Below, one piece after another: positions 36,012 through 46,636 of a stretch of 64,000 bases of DNA. This DNA comes from Venturia oleaginea. Its lineage: Eukaryota > Ascomycota > Dothideomycetes > Venturiales > Venturiaceae. The notes beneath the pieces were generated by a model, which worked only from the letters and a program-made list of their open reading frames with translations, made no database searches and was not told the DNA's origin. The DNA lies in assembly GCA_013176395.1 (NCBI GenBank), contig JABMLP010000002.1, positions 868,001 through 932,000 on the forward strand, given 5' to 3'. The translations under genes and the position numbers were made by a program. Position 1 is the stretch's first letter. The number at the start of each line of letters is the position of its first letter.

Positions 36012-37387
36012 TCAAATTTGGATCGATGTCGACAAATGCCTGGCAACTCTGGGAGCTGACATAGCCAGGGATTTATCGACAACGATCTCCAGTTGACGGC
36101 CTCTGTTTTGATGAGATACCTCGAAGGCAGACACGTAGACAGGCACATGAACTATGGCTCCGCTGTGCAAAGAGGATCATACCATTAGCGTAGAAACCGT
36201 AATTATCGCCATTCATTATAGCTTGTTGTGGCGATAGGTTCATGAGTGCTGGCCAACCGTAATGCCCTGGAAAGTCATCGGTGGATGGATTGAAGAGACC
36301 ATCGACATGTGTCATTTCATGAATGGTGGTCGTGGCCTGTCCGACGCCGTGGCATTTCATATTGACCAGCGGAAACTGCCAATAGAGGTCGCAATTTGTG
36401 ATATCGACACCAAGCGTATAACTGATGTAGTCTGAGCGGCACAGCCGCCGTTGATCCGTGCAGAATGTGCTTCCTCTGTTGGATCGGGCAGCACATCTAT
36501 TGAGGTCAATGATTATTTGTTTCAACAATCTTACGAAAAAGAAAAACACATACTCGTCAGCTACAGTATGAAATCGTTGCGAAACAATGCGACGTATCCT
36601 TGGATCTGCGGTACGGAAATATCGCGCAAATCTTTTTTCAGAGTTAGCCATCAACATCCTTCTCCCCACCTATGCTTTTAACTTACTGCTCAACGTTCCC
36701 TCGTAACGCCATCTCCCCTGCGACAAAAGCGATGTTTGCGCACACAGCTAGTGCGTTGGAAGCTTGTTGACGTCGACCAGCCTGGCAGTCCGGCTGCATG
36801 CGATTGCGACGATCTAAATCACGCTTCGCATGCTTTGCTTCATCGCTGTTCACGTTGATGGTCACCGTATTGCTCGTGTAGGCGACCTCTCCCGATATCT
36901 TCCTTTTTCCGGGCTGAGAGTACGGCAGTTGGCCCTTTGCAGAGATCTCGAATGCACCTCCTGCACTAAGATCATATAGCTCGGCGGCATCCAGAGTGTA
37001 CTCGAATGATTTGCCGCCTTTCAGCGACCTGAAAGACTCCTTTTTTAGACTGCCATCTTGCCGTACTCTTGGGCGTACACCGATAAATGAGGGCGCTTCA
37101 CCTACAAAGATTAGCAGAGACATACGGTAGACTCGATATCTGAATGTAAACCCACCTGACGAAGACTGCACTTGTAGCTTGTGCACTGGGTTCTCGTCTA
37201 GCAAACTGCCTCGCTGGAAGAAGTCGAGCTTCGTCTTGCCAATATTCTTTACCGAGACTTCGACAATACTCCCAGATTTGGGACTAAGAGTAACTTCCAC
37301 CTTCACTGGAGAACCTGACTTCTTGGTAGGTTTTGCTGATGCCACAATCGCGAGGCTGGTTACAGCCAGGAACTTGAAGACCCTCAT
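36012..37387 (-). CDS. Deuterolysin-type secreted zinc metalloprotease (M35)
   Basis: Exons 37387-37156, 37101-36687, 36631-36554 and 36496-36183 are well supported. The last exon is uncertain (36055-36012 in my model), giving about 360 residues. Introns 1-4 are 54, 55, 57 and about 127 bp. Intron 1 is in frame without stops, so unspliced mRNA would insert 18 residues. Order: signal peptide (MRVFKFLAVTSLAIVASA), inhibitory propeptide, then the catalytic domain with HEMTH (His301, Glu302, His305) and STDDFPGHYGW, which should hold the Asp ligand of the aspzincin motif. The final conserved block is NGDNYGFYAN. The spacing between the HExxH and Asp regions matches M35, although the usual GTxDxxYG is altered. 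The product should be a secreted neutral protease maturing by propeptide removal. Confidence 0.88.
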
Positions 37388-38840
37388 GTTGTAGGCAACA
37401 AGTTGAATCGACGGTTGACGAATGAGACAGACCTTGAGTCTGAAAGATAAGGCGTTGATCTGACCTTGTAATTTCCATAAATTGGCGAGTAACTATATGG
37501 AGAGTACGGACCTCATTTGTCGGCAAGACCGGAACCCAGCGAGTCGGATGGTCTAAAATGCACCGACATAAATGTTATTGATGTCGCTACCCATTTTGAC
37601 ATATTCTGCTGCTGCCAATAGGGATGGATTTTTGAAGTGGTTGGGTGATTGACATAGCAGCCAGCCCTACACACGTCAGTATAGCAAGCACGCCTCGAAT
37701 TGTCACCAACTCTTTGAACTGTCGACTTGCACCCTGAGGTTGATGATGCGAGCTTCTCAGACTGCCTACACATGTATTCGAACCAGTCGGTCGTTCAGAC
37801 GGCGCGGGCGAAGTGAGTAAGTGGTAGTTGTATCTAGCTGTCAAAGACACACGCCCCACAAAGGGGTCCATCCAGACTCCAGAGCTTGGGCTTGGGCTTG
37901 GGCACCCGATGGTCGTATCAGAGTGTCCCACGAACTATCCGCTTATCGCATCAGGGTCTCGGAGATTGGAAATCTGTTGCTCGTTATCAGTGAACCCAGA
38001 TGCATTTGATTGCGACGGGACTACGGGAGCCTTTCGATTTGCTTACGAGTCGGATAGATTGATTTCCGCCCAGCGACTTTCCCTGCTCTTCCTTCCCCTC
38101 TTCCTCCCTCACGACGAAGAAATTCTGAAAACTAAATCGATAGAAAGGTCAGACGGACCTTCTTAAGTTATATGAGATAGGCAGCCGGGGCTAGAGTTGC
38201 GTGCTTTCCATGTTAATTGTACGCCTAGCGGGGGATACCGCTGTTATCGGGGTTGCGATTTTAAAGCAAGTATTATCTTGACATTATAGGCTCACTACTT
38301 CTCTTATCAGAATAATATCGAGATAGTTTGGCAAGTGCTCAAGGTAGTGGAGAGATCGGAGAGAAGCAGTTCAAAACGTGTTGCTATATTCTATAAAATT
38401 CAATAGGAATCCTTCTTGGTGCTGCAACCCATTCCCATCATCCCCTCGGCAGGTACCGTTAACTGATCCGAGGTCGTTGTTTCACCACTTTCAGCCTTAT
38501 AAAGACGACAACGCGCCTCAGAATGCATCTTCTCTCCAACAAGGAAAATATATCGATTACCGAACGGGCGGTATGCAGATAAGTCTTTGATGTTGCGGTA
38601 TGTAATAACGAAACCTATGACGGCTCCGCCTAATGCTGTATCTCGTCGTTCGTCGTTATCTTCACGCCACATACCCTGTATCGAATTCTTTGCTTTAACT
38701 GTAGTTTCTATTGACATTTCTAGTTACTCTGGTGTGAAGTTGTTCATTAATCCCGTTCTTCAAAGGCTGGAGCGTTTGGTGGATTGGTTGGCCTCGAGAG
38801 TACACCATATTGTAACTTATTTCGCACTTTGTAACGTATT
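37388..38840. other. Promoter of the M35 gene and unassigned sequence
   Basis: The 5' flank of the deuterolysin gene, then about 1 kb without a confident gene. Two frames look borderline: plus 37828-38166 (112 codons) and minus 38717-38400 (105 codons, containing YRPFGNRYIFLVGEKMHSEA). Neither has recognisable domains or a convincing context. Confidence 0.3.
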
Positions 38841-38881
38841 AGGGTCTGTTCGTTTAGAGCTCAAACCTGGCAAAATTAAGA

Positions 38882-38969
38882 GAATCTGCAAGAAAAGACT
38901 ATTTCGTTCGCCTAAAGTACAGATTCTGGTTGGAATCTGCTTAAAAAGCTATTTCGTTCGCTTTAGAAA
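38882..38969. repeat. Imperfect tandem pair of about 36-bp units
   Basis: Two direct copies begin GAATCTGC and share a core CTATTTCGTTCG followed by a CTWWAG-like end (about 38882-38917 and 38932-38969), separated by about 14 bp. Just upstream, at 38842, is GGGTCTGTTCGTTTAG, which resembles terminal sequences of small DNA transposons, but no matching inverted copy was found. Probably the remains of a mobile element. Confidence 0.5.
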
Positions 38970-39319
38970 GTAGTCTAGGTAGATATATAATATAAGGGGC
39001 CTCCAAAGTCGAATTTCCAGCCTGTACGAGGCGGAGGCTACGAACCTTCCATATCGTCTCGACGATGATGGGAGAGCCGACGGAAATCGCTGTCCGTGGA
39101 CTCACCCTCCAGGGGCATCGGACGGCACGTCGTGGTGGTTTGCCTGGTAGAGCGGAATCTACCACACCACGAGCGATGCTCCTGGACACAGAGAAAACCC
39201 AGTACGTAGTAAGAGATGGCAATACAGCGATTACACGAAGAGCAACGTATACTGGAAGTACCACCCTGGCACCGAGTCGGAGGAGTTCAAGTCCCGCCAA
39301 GGCCGCACAAAGAGTCCAA

Positions 39320-39720
39320 AATTCTTAACTACGACTACTACCTTACCTACTTCCTACACCACCTCACCTACCCCGTACCGGGCGTGTACCGATACCTCCT
39401 CCGCAATAGTCTGAAGAGACTCCACCTCACCTACCTTACCTACCTCACCTACCTTACCTACTGCGCAAAAGTCTGAAGAGACATCACCTCACCTACCACC
39501 AACGATGGCGCGAGAGTCCAAAGGGGCCGCAACAGGAGCTGGAGGATAAAGGGCAGGGCAACATCGAAAAGTGAGAGGAATAGAGAAGGTAAAGGGCAGG
39601 AGGAGAAGGAAAAAGGGCAGGGTAACATCGAAAAGTGAGCGGGGAGGACCACCCCCGGTACAGGGACAAAGGGCAGGGGTGATAGGGAGAAAAAGGGCAG
39701 GTTAAGGGTAGGAGGGTATT
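39320..39720. repeat. Low-complexity and degenerate tandem repeats
   Basis: From about 39340 to 39500 the plus strand is dominated by CTTACCTAC/CTCACCTAC units, twice interrupted by a GTCTGAAGAGAC segment (near 39409 and 39470). From about 39540 to 39710 it is dominated by an AAAGGGCAGG-type unit, and the segment AACATCGAAAAGTGAG occurs twice. There is no coding potential. This is repeat-rich sequence immediately upstream of the transposon. Confidence 0.7.
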
Positions 39721-40176
39721 CTGGTGATGTGAGTTGGGGGGACAACGGACCACGGCTGGTTAAGGCATGGTATATACGGGGGATAGGAAATATCCGTACA
39801 TGACGGTTCTCATGTGAAACGACAGCAGACTTTAGGCAGAGGACACGGCTTAGGAGCTGTAGAGGAGCTGTACTGGCGGGAGTAGGATAGATGACCCGGG
39901 TAGTAAAGTAGGGGGCATAGTAAGAGTAGGCGTACGGCCAAGTCGAGAGACGTCAAGATAGCGAAGGGACCGGACCGTTGATGGCCCCCTTACGTATGGA
40001 TTCCGCTCAGGATAGATCCGAGAGGCTTTCTCATCTCAGAGAGTTGGGTTTTTGCGATTGTAGATAGAGATTGTGGGCACACGGCACAGCAGCCATTACA
40101 TACCACGTTAAATCTGATTATTATTATTATATAATATAAGGCTACAAGAGGGCTTTATATAGGCAAAAGTATACTA
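39721..40176. other. AT-rich flank ahead of the transposon
   Basis: No gene. The segment TATATAATATAAGG near 40128-40141 also occurs near 38983-38996, about 1.1 kb upstream, so the whole 38.98-40.14 kb interval may itself be flanked by a short direct repeat. The transposon's left TA target base pair is at 40175-40176. Confidence 0.4.
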
Positions 40177-40215
40177 ACGTATTCCACCAACGAGCCGGCC
40201 ACTTTTCCTTGGCAC
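40177..40215 (+). repeat. Left terminal inverted repeat of the transposon
   Basis: Begins ACGTATTCCACCAACGAGCC and ends CTTGGCAC. Matches the right repeat at 38 of 39 positions; the mismatch is A here versus C there. Likely transposase-binding end. Confidence 0.93.
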
Positions 40216-40239
40216 AGCCCTTATCCTCTTCAGCACGCA

Positions 40240-41939
40240 ATGTCTCAACAACGCAACGCGATAGCCGTTCAAGAAGAAGGCAGAATTGATCTCGCTCTTC
40301 AGGCCTATACCTCTGGCCAATTTCAAAGCCTACGGCGCGCTGCTGCAGCCTTCAACATCAAACACCAAAGGCTCTCTGATCGGCTCTGCGGAATTACCTC
40401 TCTATCTCAAACTCTCCCAAACTCCCATAAGCTCACTGCAACAGAAGAGCAAACGCCTGTCCAACATATCCTCGACCTCGATTTGCGAGGATTTGCGCCC
40501 CGGCTGTGTGAGGTGGCAGATATGGTGGATAAACTGCTGGGTGTACGCGGTGGAGAGCCAGTAGGGAAAAACTGGGCTGAGAGGTTCGTAACGCGCTCAG
40601 ATGAGCTCAAGATGGCCTTCAATCGAGCTAAGGATAGGCAGAGGATACTACAGGAAGACCCAGAGATTATCGGCGCGTGGTTCAAGCTCGTTGCAGATAC
40701 TAAAGCCAAGTACGGCATCCACGACAAGGATACGCACAACTTTGACGAGATTGGCTTCCAGATGGGCATTATTGGGTCAATGAAGGCCGTCACAGCCTCT
40801 GAAAGACGTACACGGCCTAATTTGATCCAGCCAGGCAATCGCGAGTAGGTTACAGTTATCCAGAGCATCTGCGCCGCTGGGTATGCGACCCCGCCATTCA
40901 TTATCTACAAAGGACGCGTTCACATCTCTGCGTGGTATGAGGAGGCAGATTTACCACGGAATTGGAAGCTCTCGGTCTCTGAGAACGGCTGGACAAACAA
41001 TGCGCTTGGTCTTAAGTGGTTGAAGCACTTTGACGCGCATACAAAGGCGCGTCAAGTGGGGGGGTATAGGCTGCTCATCTTGGACGGCCATGAGAGCCAT
41101 CTCAACCAGGATTTCAAGGACTACTGCCTCGAACATAAGATCATAACGCTCTGTATGTCACCTCATTCATCGCATATCCTCCAGCCGCTTGATGTGGTCT
41201 GCTTCTCGCCGTTGAAGTGCAAGTACTCTCAACGAGTTCGAGACTTGGCACGCCGACGCGTCTACCATATCAACAAAGAAGGCTTCCTCCCAGCCTTCAA
41301 AGACGCGTTTTTCGACGTGTTTACAGAAGAGAACTGTCGAAAGGCTTTTGAGATGGTAGGGCTAGTTCTTATTAACGCGGAGGTGGTATTGGATCGCCTT
41401 GAAGTACGGCTACGTACCCCACCAGCACCCCCACCGCAGGAGACGCCGTGGCAGTCGAAGACTCAAGCAATACTCAAGAATTTGGATCTCAATCAAAGCT
41501 TGTACGCGAATCTTTCACTCGGTCACCAGTTACTGCGCAGACTGGCTTCTCTCAGCTTGTCAAGGGCGCTGGATTGAAGCTGCACCAGAACGCTCTACTT
41601 GTTGCACGAAACCACGAGCTTGAAGAGCAATTGGCAGTAATGACGAAGCGAAAATCGCGCAAAAGGAAGTGGATCCAGCAAGGTGGTACTATAGAGTACG
41701 GGACTGCAGCAGCGCAGGTAGCTGCTGAGGCGTCTGTAGCGCCTCAGAAATCAAAGAAGTCTCGTGGTAGTGGTGATCAAGAAACAGCCCGGCCAGCTTT
41801 ACGGCGCTGTGGGAACTGCGGCGCGACTGGGCACAATGCGCGAAGGTGTAAAAAGGATATTGAGATATCTTCTGAATCAGATAGCAGCACGACAGACTTG
41901 GAATCTATTGTTGATAGCGATAAAATTGAAGAGGCGTAA
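40240..41939 (+). pseudogene. Broken pogo/Fot transposase with C-terminal zinc knuckle
   Basis: The start MSQQRNAIAVQEEGRIDLAL is followed by an N-terminal helix-turn-helix (Psq/CENP-B type; FQSLRRAAAAFNIKHQRLSD), then the second CENP-B-like half. The DDE domain shows all three acidic positions: FDEIGFQMG, LLILDGHESHL and HILQPLDVV. The frame is interrupted by TAG at 40846-40848, where related proteins usually have Trp (consistent with a G-to-A change of TGG). A frameshift near 41450-41465 moves the C-terminal part into another frame. That part carries a CCHC zinc knuckle (CGNCGATGHNARRC) and an acidic Ser-rich tail. The protein as encoded is truncated, so this copy cannot mobilise itself. 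Confidence 0.9.
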
Positions 41940-41951
41940 TATGAGTTGGTC

Positions 41952-41990
41952 GTGCCAAGGAAAAGTGGCCGGCTCGGTGGTGGAATACGT
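41952..41990 (-). repeat. Right terminal inverted repeat of the transposon
   Basis: Reverse complement of the left repeat with one difference in 39 positions. It is followed directly by the TA target dinucleotide at 41991-41992. Confidence 0.93.
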
Positions 41991-41992
41991 TA

Positions 41993-42605
41993 ATACTAAC
42001 TTTTGGAGCCTACGGATAGCTTGTTAGGGCTGTTTCTGGCAGGTTTTCGAGTAGGAGGTAGGAATCTAGCGCTGCTATAGCCCCCCATAATGAAAAACGC
42101 TCGGGGCGCCACAGATATGTACAGATAGAACACAGTTACCTTGCAAAATCTAGTTCTCAGCCTCACCGGTGAAACATTGCTCCAGCTTTGACTCCTGGAG
42201 ATACAGGGTGTCAGCAAACTCAAAACAACACGAAGAATACCGTATCTAACCGCGACAAGCCTGAACCCCAGCATCATCCTCGCTACGTGTAGGTTCAGAT
42301 GTACCACAAACTTGCAGCCTGGAATCCCGTGATGAGCTACGTCATCGCGACTAGGTCGTTTCCTGGTAACCACCTCAGCTCACTCGCATTATATACGTCT
42401 CTTCAGAAGCACAATTTACAACATAACAACAATCAACAATCATCAAAGCTCCTGTCCAGACATACAATATGTAAGTCCCCATCTCCTATCCTTCACTTCA
42501 ACCTTTGACCGGTTTCAACGACGAAGAAAAGAAGAGACAACAGTATGCTGATAATCACGATAGCAATACCAAATCCCAACAATAACCTACCACAACTCAG
42601 CAATC
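41993..42605 (+). promoter_or_regulatory. 5' flank of the I78 gene, probable UTR intron
   Basis: About 610 bp between the transposon and the I78-type gene. An AATATGTAAGT donor at 42470-42476, followed by a pyrimidine-rich stretch and an ACAACTCAG-type acceptor just before the start codon, suggests a 5' UTR intron. No other gene was seen. Confidence 0.4.
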
Positions 42606-43015
42606 ATGCCTCTCGTAGTCCCTGGCCTCATGTCCAAAGATGGCGACAAGACAAACGACTGGATGAACAAATTGGTGGGAAAGAAGATTGGCGAAACAAG
42701 TGACGAGATTGTGAGTCTTGACAATGACCTCGACTACCTAAACACTCCCTCTGATCCAAATATGATGATCAGTTCGTGAGAATTCCTTGAACTTGTAAGG
42801 TTACTAATAGCTTCCGATGATAGACTTTTGCAAAGAAAGATCTCCCAGAAGAACATCGCGTGATCAAGAGTGGAGAGATGAGTACGATGGATCATAAGCC
42901 TGACCGGTGAGGTCTCTTTCTGCTCCTATTCTTCCCAGTCCATGAAACTGATTTTGATAGATTGAATATCCATGTTGGCGATGACGGAACCGTTGAGAAG
43001 GTTACTCACGGTTAG
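42606..43015 (+). CDS. Peptidase inhibitor I78-like small protein
   Basis: Three exons (42606-42710, 42824-42906, 42961-43015) with introns of 113 and 54 bp encode 80 residues. The protein starts MPLVVPGLMSKDGDK and contains DWMNKLVGKKIGETSDE, LPEEHRVIKSGE and DHKPDRLNIHVGDDGTVEKV. The LP..HRV, T.D..PDR and final DDGTV..V..G pattern is that of the fungal I78 family (small potato-inhibitor-I-like proteins). There is no signal peptide, so it would act inside the cell, perhaps on vacuolar or cytosolic serine proteases, if the inhibitor assignment holds for this fungal branch. No reading frame over 60 codons reveals this gene; it rests on three short exons in register. It is convergent with leu5. 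Confidence 0.85.
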
Positions 43016-43480
43016 ATTTCTTGTTGAGGAGGAAAGACGTTATTGATAGTTGGATATATTACGAACCTGATGGATGCATGCGTGCATGAGTACAACTAAC
43101 GGAAGCATGACGAAGATATATGAAAGGGGATACAATTTGGCCCTCTCGGAGTTCCAAAAGACGAGCATGACAGAAATGAATTTGAATACTTGTGTCGACG
43201 AAGATACGATTCGACGCAATTCCAATGTACAATTCTGGAAATTGCCGAGCATTGCTGCGTGACATCCAAAAATCTATTCACACGACAGCCATATCAACAC
43301 CCTCTATGTATATCTGCTTAGCCAAAATCGAAAAAAGGAATCGCTTCTGCAATACAAGAACGCCACAAGAAGCCTCCACTTTATGCTTTGAATATCCAGC
43401 TCAGAGGACAACGGGAACGAAAACAAATAAGAATGTCACATCTTCTCCCATTCCAAGAAGAACAGCCTACCAAACAAGGT
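43016..43480. other. Convergent 3' flanks of the I78 and LEU5 genes
   Basis: These 465 bp separate two convergent stops. Short frames here have no support. Presumed 3' UTRs. Confidence 0.45.
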
Positions 43481-44765
43481 CTATATGCCAAGGTAATATT
43501 TGCTCCTCTCATAGACATAGAAACTCGACGCAGTCATGGGTATAATCTTCATGTACCCAACCCCGAGCCCCACAAAAAAGCCCCTCCATCCCTTCTCCAT
43601 GAACACTCTTCGGGCAACCTCAGCCATGCGTAATCTATGCCCATCGCCCACGGCGCCACCAACCTGCATCCTCCTCCTTATGACTTCGAGCGGGTATGAT
43701 ACCGTTTGCGAAATGAAGCCTGCAAGGCCACCGGAAGTGAGTTCGGCCCACCATTTCAATTGAGCGGGTTTGTATGGATCAGCTGCCGAGCTCGCAGTGT
43801 TTGGAACGGTGGTTATAGGGCCCAGGGCGCCTCGGCGGAGGAGATCGGAGATGGAGTCGTGGGCTAGAAATGAGGCACCGGCGTAAGGCAGCATGCCCCA
43901 TATCGTCGGCGTAAAGCCCCTATAAAAATTTATGAAGCCATAGCTCGGAGCCGATCTCACAACTCTGGCTGCAGACACTTCAGCAGTGGTAAGGACTGCG
44001 CCTTTGGGCGAGGAGGTGTCTACGTGGATGTCCGGGATGTGTTCTGGAGGTCTTTCGCCGTAGATTTTGCGACAGATGCTGGTAAGAGTGTGCTTGCTGT
44101 CTTGTCGCGTTTCGAAGGCCAGCCGTACTCGAATCACTTCGAGGGGATACGTAAAGAAGACTGAGATACAGCCTGCTATTGATCCGGACGCGAATCTCCG
44201 TATATGCGTCTCCTTGTCTCTGGAGGGAATGACGACAGCGCGGACCTGTTCATATGCCAAAAACTTGATTCCTGCGTATGGAAATATTCGTAATAACGTC
44301 GCCGAGTGTCCGCGAAAGAGTCCTATTGGTCCTTCCAGGCCATAGATTTGTCTCATAGCAAATCCCACCCCTCTCCAGCTACCGGCGTATTTCTTGAATT
44401 CCGGATTCGCAGTTTGGAAGAGGACTTTGACGCGGTCCAGAGGCGCGACTAATGTCTTCGCCTATATATTTGTTAGTCCTTGTTCGTAATGTTTTCAAAA
44501 TACCAGATCTTACAGCACATCCCGCCAGCCCACCCGCAAGACCACTCTTGAGAATATATTCCACGCTCTGCTTGCCTATCTTCGGCTTCGCTTCGGGCAC
44601 AATGGCATCGGCATCGGTGGGACATAGTAGCGGCTGCGGTCTTCTGGGCCCGGCAAGAGCACTGGGCTCAGCATGGATAGCCGCTGTCATATCCTGTTTG
44701 TTCGTGCTCTCCGCTGGGGACTGCTGCTGGGCGGGCGGTTCATGTTGTGTGCTGGTTTTAGGCAT
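43481..44765 (-). CDS. LEU5: Mitochondrial coenzyme A carrier (Leu5/SLC25A16 family)
   Basis: Exons 44765-44514 and 44461-43481, with a 52-bp phase-0 intron (GTAAGA...ATATATAG), give 410 residues. It is an inner-membrane mitochondrial carrier with three tandem repeats of about 100 residues and the PxDxxK/PxExxR signatures. The first signature (APLDRVK, residues 90-96) follows SGLAGGLAGCAAKTL across the splice junction. The second is TYPLEVIR and the third is SYPLEVIRRRM. The N-terminal 70 residues are a low-complexity extension usual in fungal Leu5. Between the second and third repeats there is a longer loop (KIYGERPPEHIPDIHVD). In yeast Leu5 is needed to accumulate CoA in the matrix, and its loss causes leucine auxotrophy. 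Substrate assignment is by family only. Confidence 0.9.
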
Positions 44766-45939
44766 ACAAAAGACAAAATATATCAGCTGGGCATGAGAGA
44801 GGTACCGGCGTAGTTAGTGCGGGTATGCGGAGCCTTAGGTAGTGATAGCCGGGCGAGGCGTAATATCTGGGGATTTCAAGATTGAGGATGAGGTCAGACA
44901 TGGACGTAAGAACAAGCACACGACCATTCAACAACGGACTTGTTTTTATCCCATCTTCTTATTCGTTACATTCCCTCCCTACAAAGCCGTTGACATCTCT
45001 TTATCTCCTCTCTTTCCTTCGCAGTTCTGGACCTCCGTATCTCGGGAAGCGAGTACACGGCTAGACTCGGTAGGCGGACCGGTAGAAGACGCCCATGTCC
45101 ATGCATGTCTCAGCGGGATTCCAGAGCACAGTATTGTTTGATCGAATGTTCTTCGGAGCGAGATATCTCCGAGGGATAATCTATATCCACGTCGAGAGTT
45201 TGGGATGGCTCTTCGTTGTTCCTTCGATTAGTGAACTTTGGCTTAATTGCCCATTTCTGATTGATAGAGCTCCGGCGTCCAGAGGCCGCCTTAACCTTAA
45301 TTACACTCAACCTTGAGCCTTTGGGGTCTCATAAGTCCAAGTCATGTTTATTTCAAACTTCGAATCCATACGAGCACACACAGTCGTTATTTGTTGATGG
45401 AAAACGCCGTTGACCGTGAGCATTGCATCTTTTCTTGGGATGCTTCATGGGAGGAAGAGAAACGATCTGGGATATATCAATCCTGAATTGTTAGACAAAG
45501 TGCCATGAGGTAGAAGCACAGCGGGAGCCTCTCCAGGCGATAAAAGGACTATCTTGAATGAAAGTGGGCTTGACAAGCATATCTCGATTTGTTCTTTGTA
45601 TCTGGAAAGAACAGCATTCATGACTACGTGGGTGTGTACAGTCGGAGTATGACAGCAACGGCTGGAGTTCTCAATCCCTTACCTTCTTGATCTATTCTAT
45701 TTGCTGCATAAATGTACTATCACTTCCTCCTAGCAGGCGCAATCAATTTGCAGACGGTCAGGCTAGAACAAGCGTGCTGCATTTTCTAGACGTTCAATAT
45801 TGGGACAAAGATATTGTCTATTTCTTAGACAACGTATCAAGTGCCCCCCGTTGATATAGTATTCACCAAAGCTCCCAGGCAAAAACGCCCATAGCCAACG
45901 CCAACTCCACATACACGCTCCAATCTATACTAACCCAGA
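44766..45939. other. Intergenic, promoter of leu5 and upstream of the orphan gene
   Basis: About 1.2 kb. The first part is the leu5 promoter. Short frames on both strands are unremarkable. No RNA gene or repeat was recognised. Confidence 0.35.
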
Positions 45940-46636
45940 ATGTCACTAAGCCTAGGAATAAACAATATGCTTAGACCCAGCATTAACCGTTTAGAGAGGG
46001 AATTTTTGATGCTTGCGGAAGGTAGGATCTCAGTTTAAACTTCGCTAGGAAATGCTAACATGTGTAGTCTACGGAGAAGACTCATCAGACTTGGTCAAAC
46101 TCTTCGATCCCGACGTTGAAATTTCATCTGAGGGCATCGGAAAGTTCAAGGCCTCGATAGCCGCGGCAAGAAAGACAGCTGGAGAGACATCAATAAATCG
46201 CTTCCTCCTTCGCTTCAACGATCTGCTGAGAGAACATCCAAAGACGAAGGAGCATCTCCTCAAGGTTATCAGCGATGCTGATGTTCTTGCTGCGGAGCTC
46301 GCGGCGCAAAAGAGCTATCTTTGCTGCTACGGAATCCAAGACTTGCCAGAGAAGTTCAGCAGCGATTTGAAATTGAAGAGGGCTCATGCGTTGAGTGGCG
46401 ATACCGAAGACTTGCATGGAAACCGCGTATTGCTTGTCGTACAGCCAGCAATCATCGCGAAAGGACGAGCGAGCGGCCATGATTACACTTTACCGCCTAG
46501 AATTATTAGGGGCTATCGTTTTGTTGGGTTGAGGAGTAGACCGTGGTTTAGGCTGCCGGTCAGTCAGTGGGGGAAAAGAAGTTCCTGGAGCAATCCGGGA
46601 AGTACAAGGACAAACATATCGGGTTTCAGTTGTTAG
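45940..46636 (+). CDS. Hypothetical protein, two exons
   Basis: Exon 1 (45940-46021) and exon 2 (46068-46636) are joined by a 46-bp intron (GTAGGA...GCTAAC...GTGTAG) and give 216 residues. The N-terminal 170 residues look like a genuine folded protein: MLRPSINRLEREFLMLAE, SINRFLLRFNDLLREHPKTK, LCCYGIQDLPEKFSSDLKLK, GNRVLLVVQPAIIAKG. There is no signal peptide or membrane segment. I do not recognise the family. The C-terminal 40 residues are Arg/Ser/Trp-rich, and another frame over the same stretch (KKFLEQSGKYKDKHIGFQLL) also looks coding. The true 3' end may therefore involve a further intron, or the gene may be frameshifted. Confidence 0.5.

Larger units (their letters stand above)
40177..41990 (+). 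mobile_element. Fot/pogo-type (Tc1-mariner superfamily) DNA transposon, 1,814 bp
   Basis: The element is delimited by 39-bp terminal inverted repeats (40177-40215 and 41952-41990) differing at one base. It is flanked on both sides by TA (40175-40176 and 41991-41992), the expected target duplication of the superfamily. It carries one transposase gene on the plus strand, broken by a nonsense codon and a frameshift. Length, single gene, inverted repeats and TA duplication fit fungal Fot/pogo elements. The near-identical ends suggest recent insertion, possibly mobilised in trans. Its right end is about 615 bp from the start of the I78 inhibitor gene. Confidence 0.93.
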
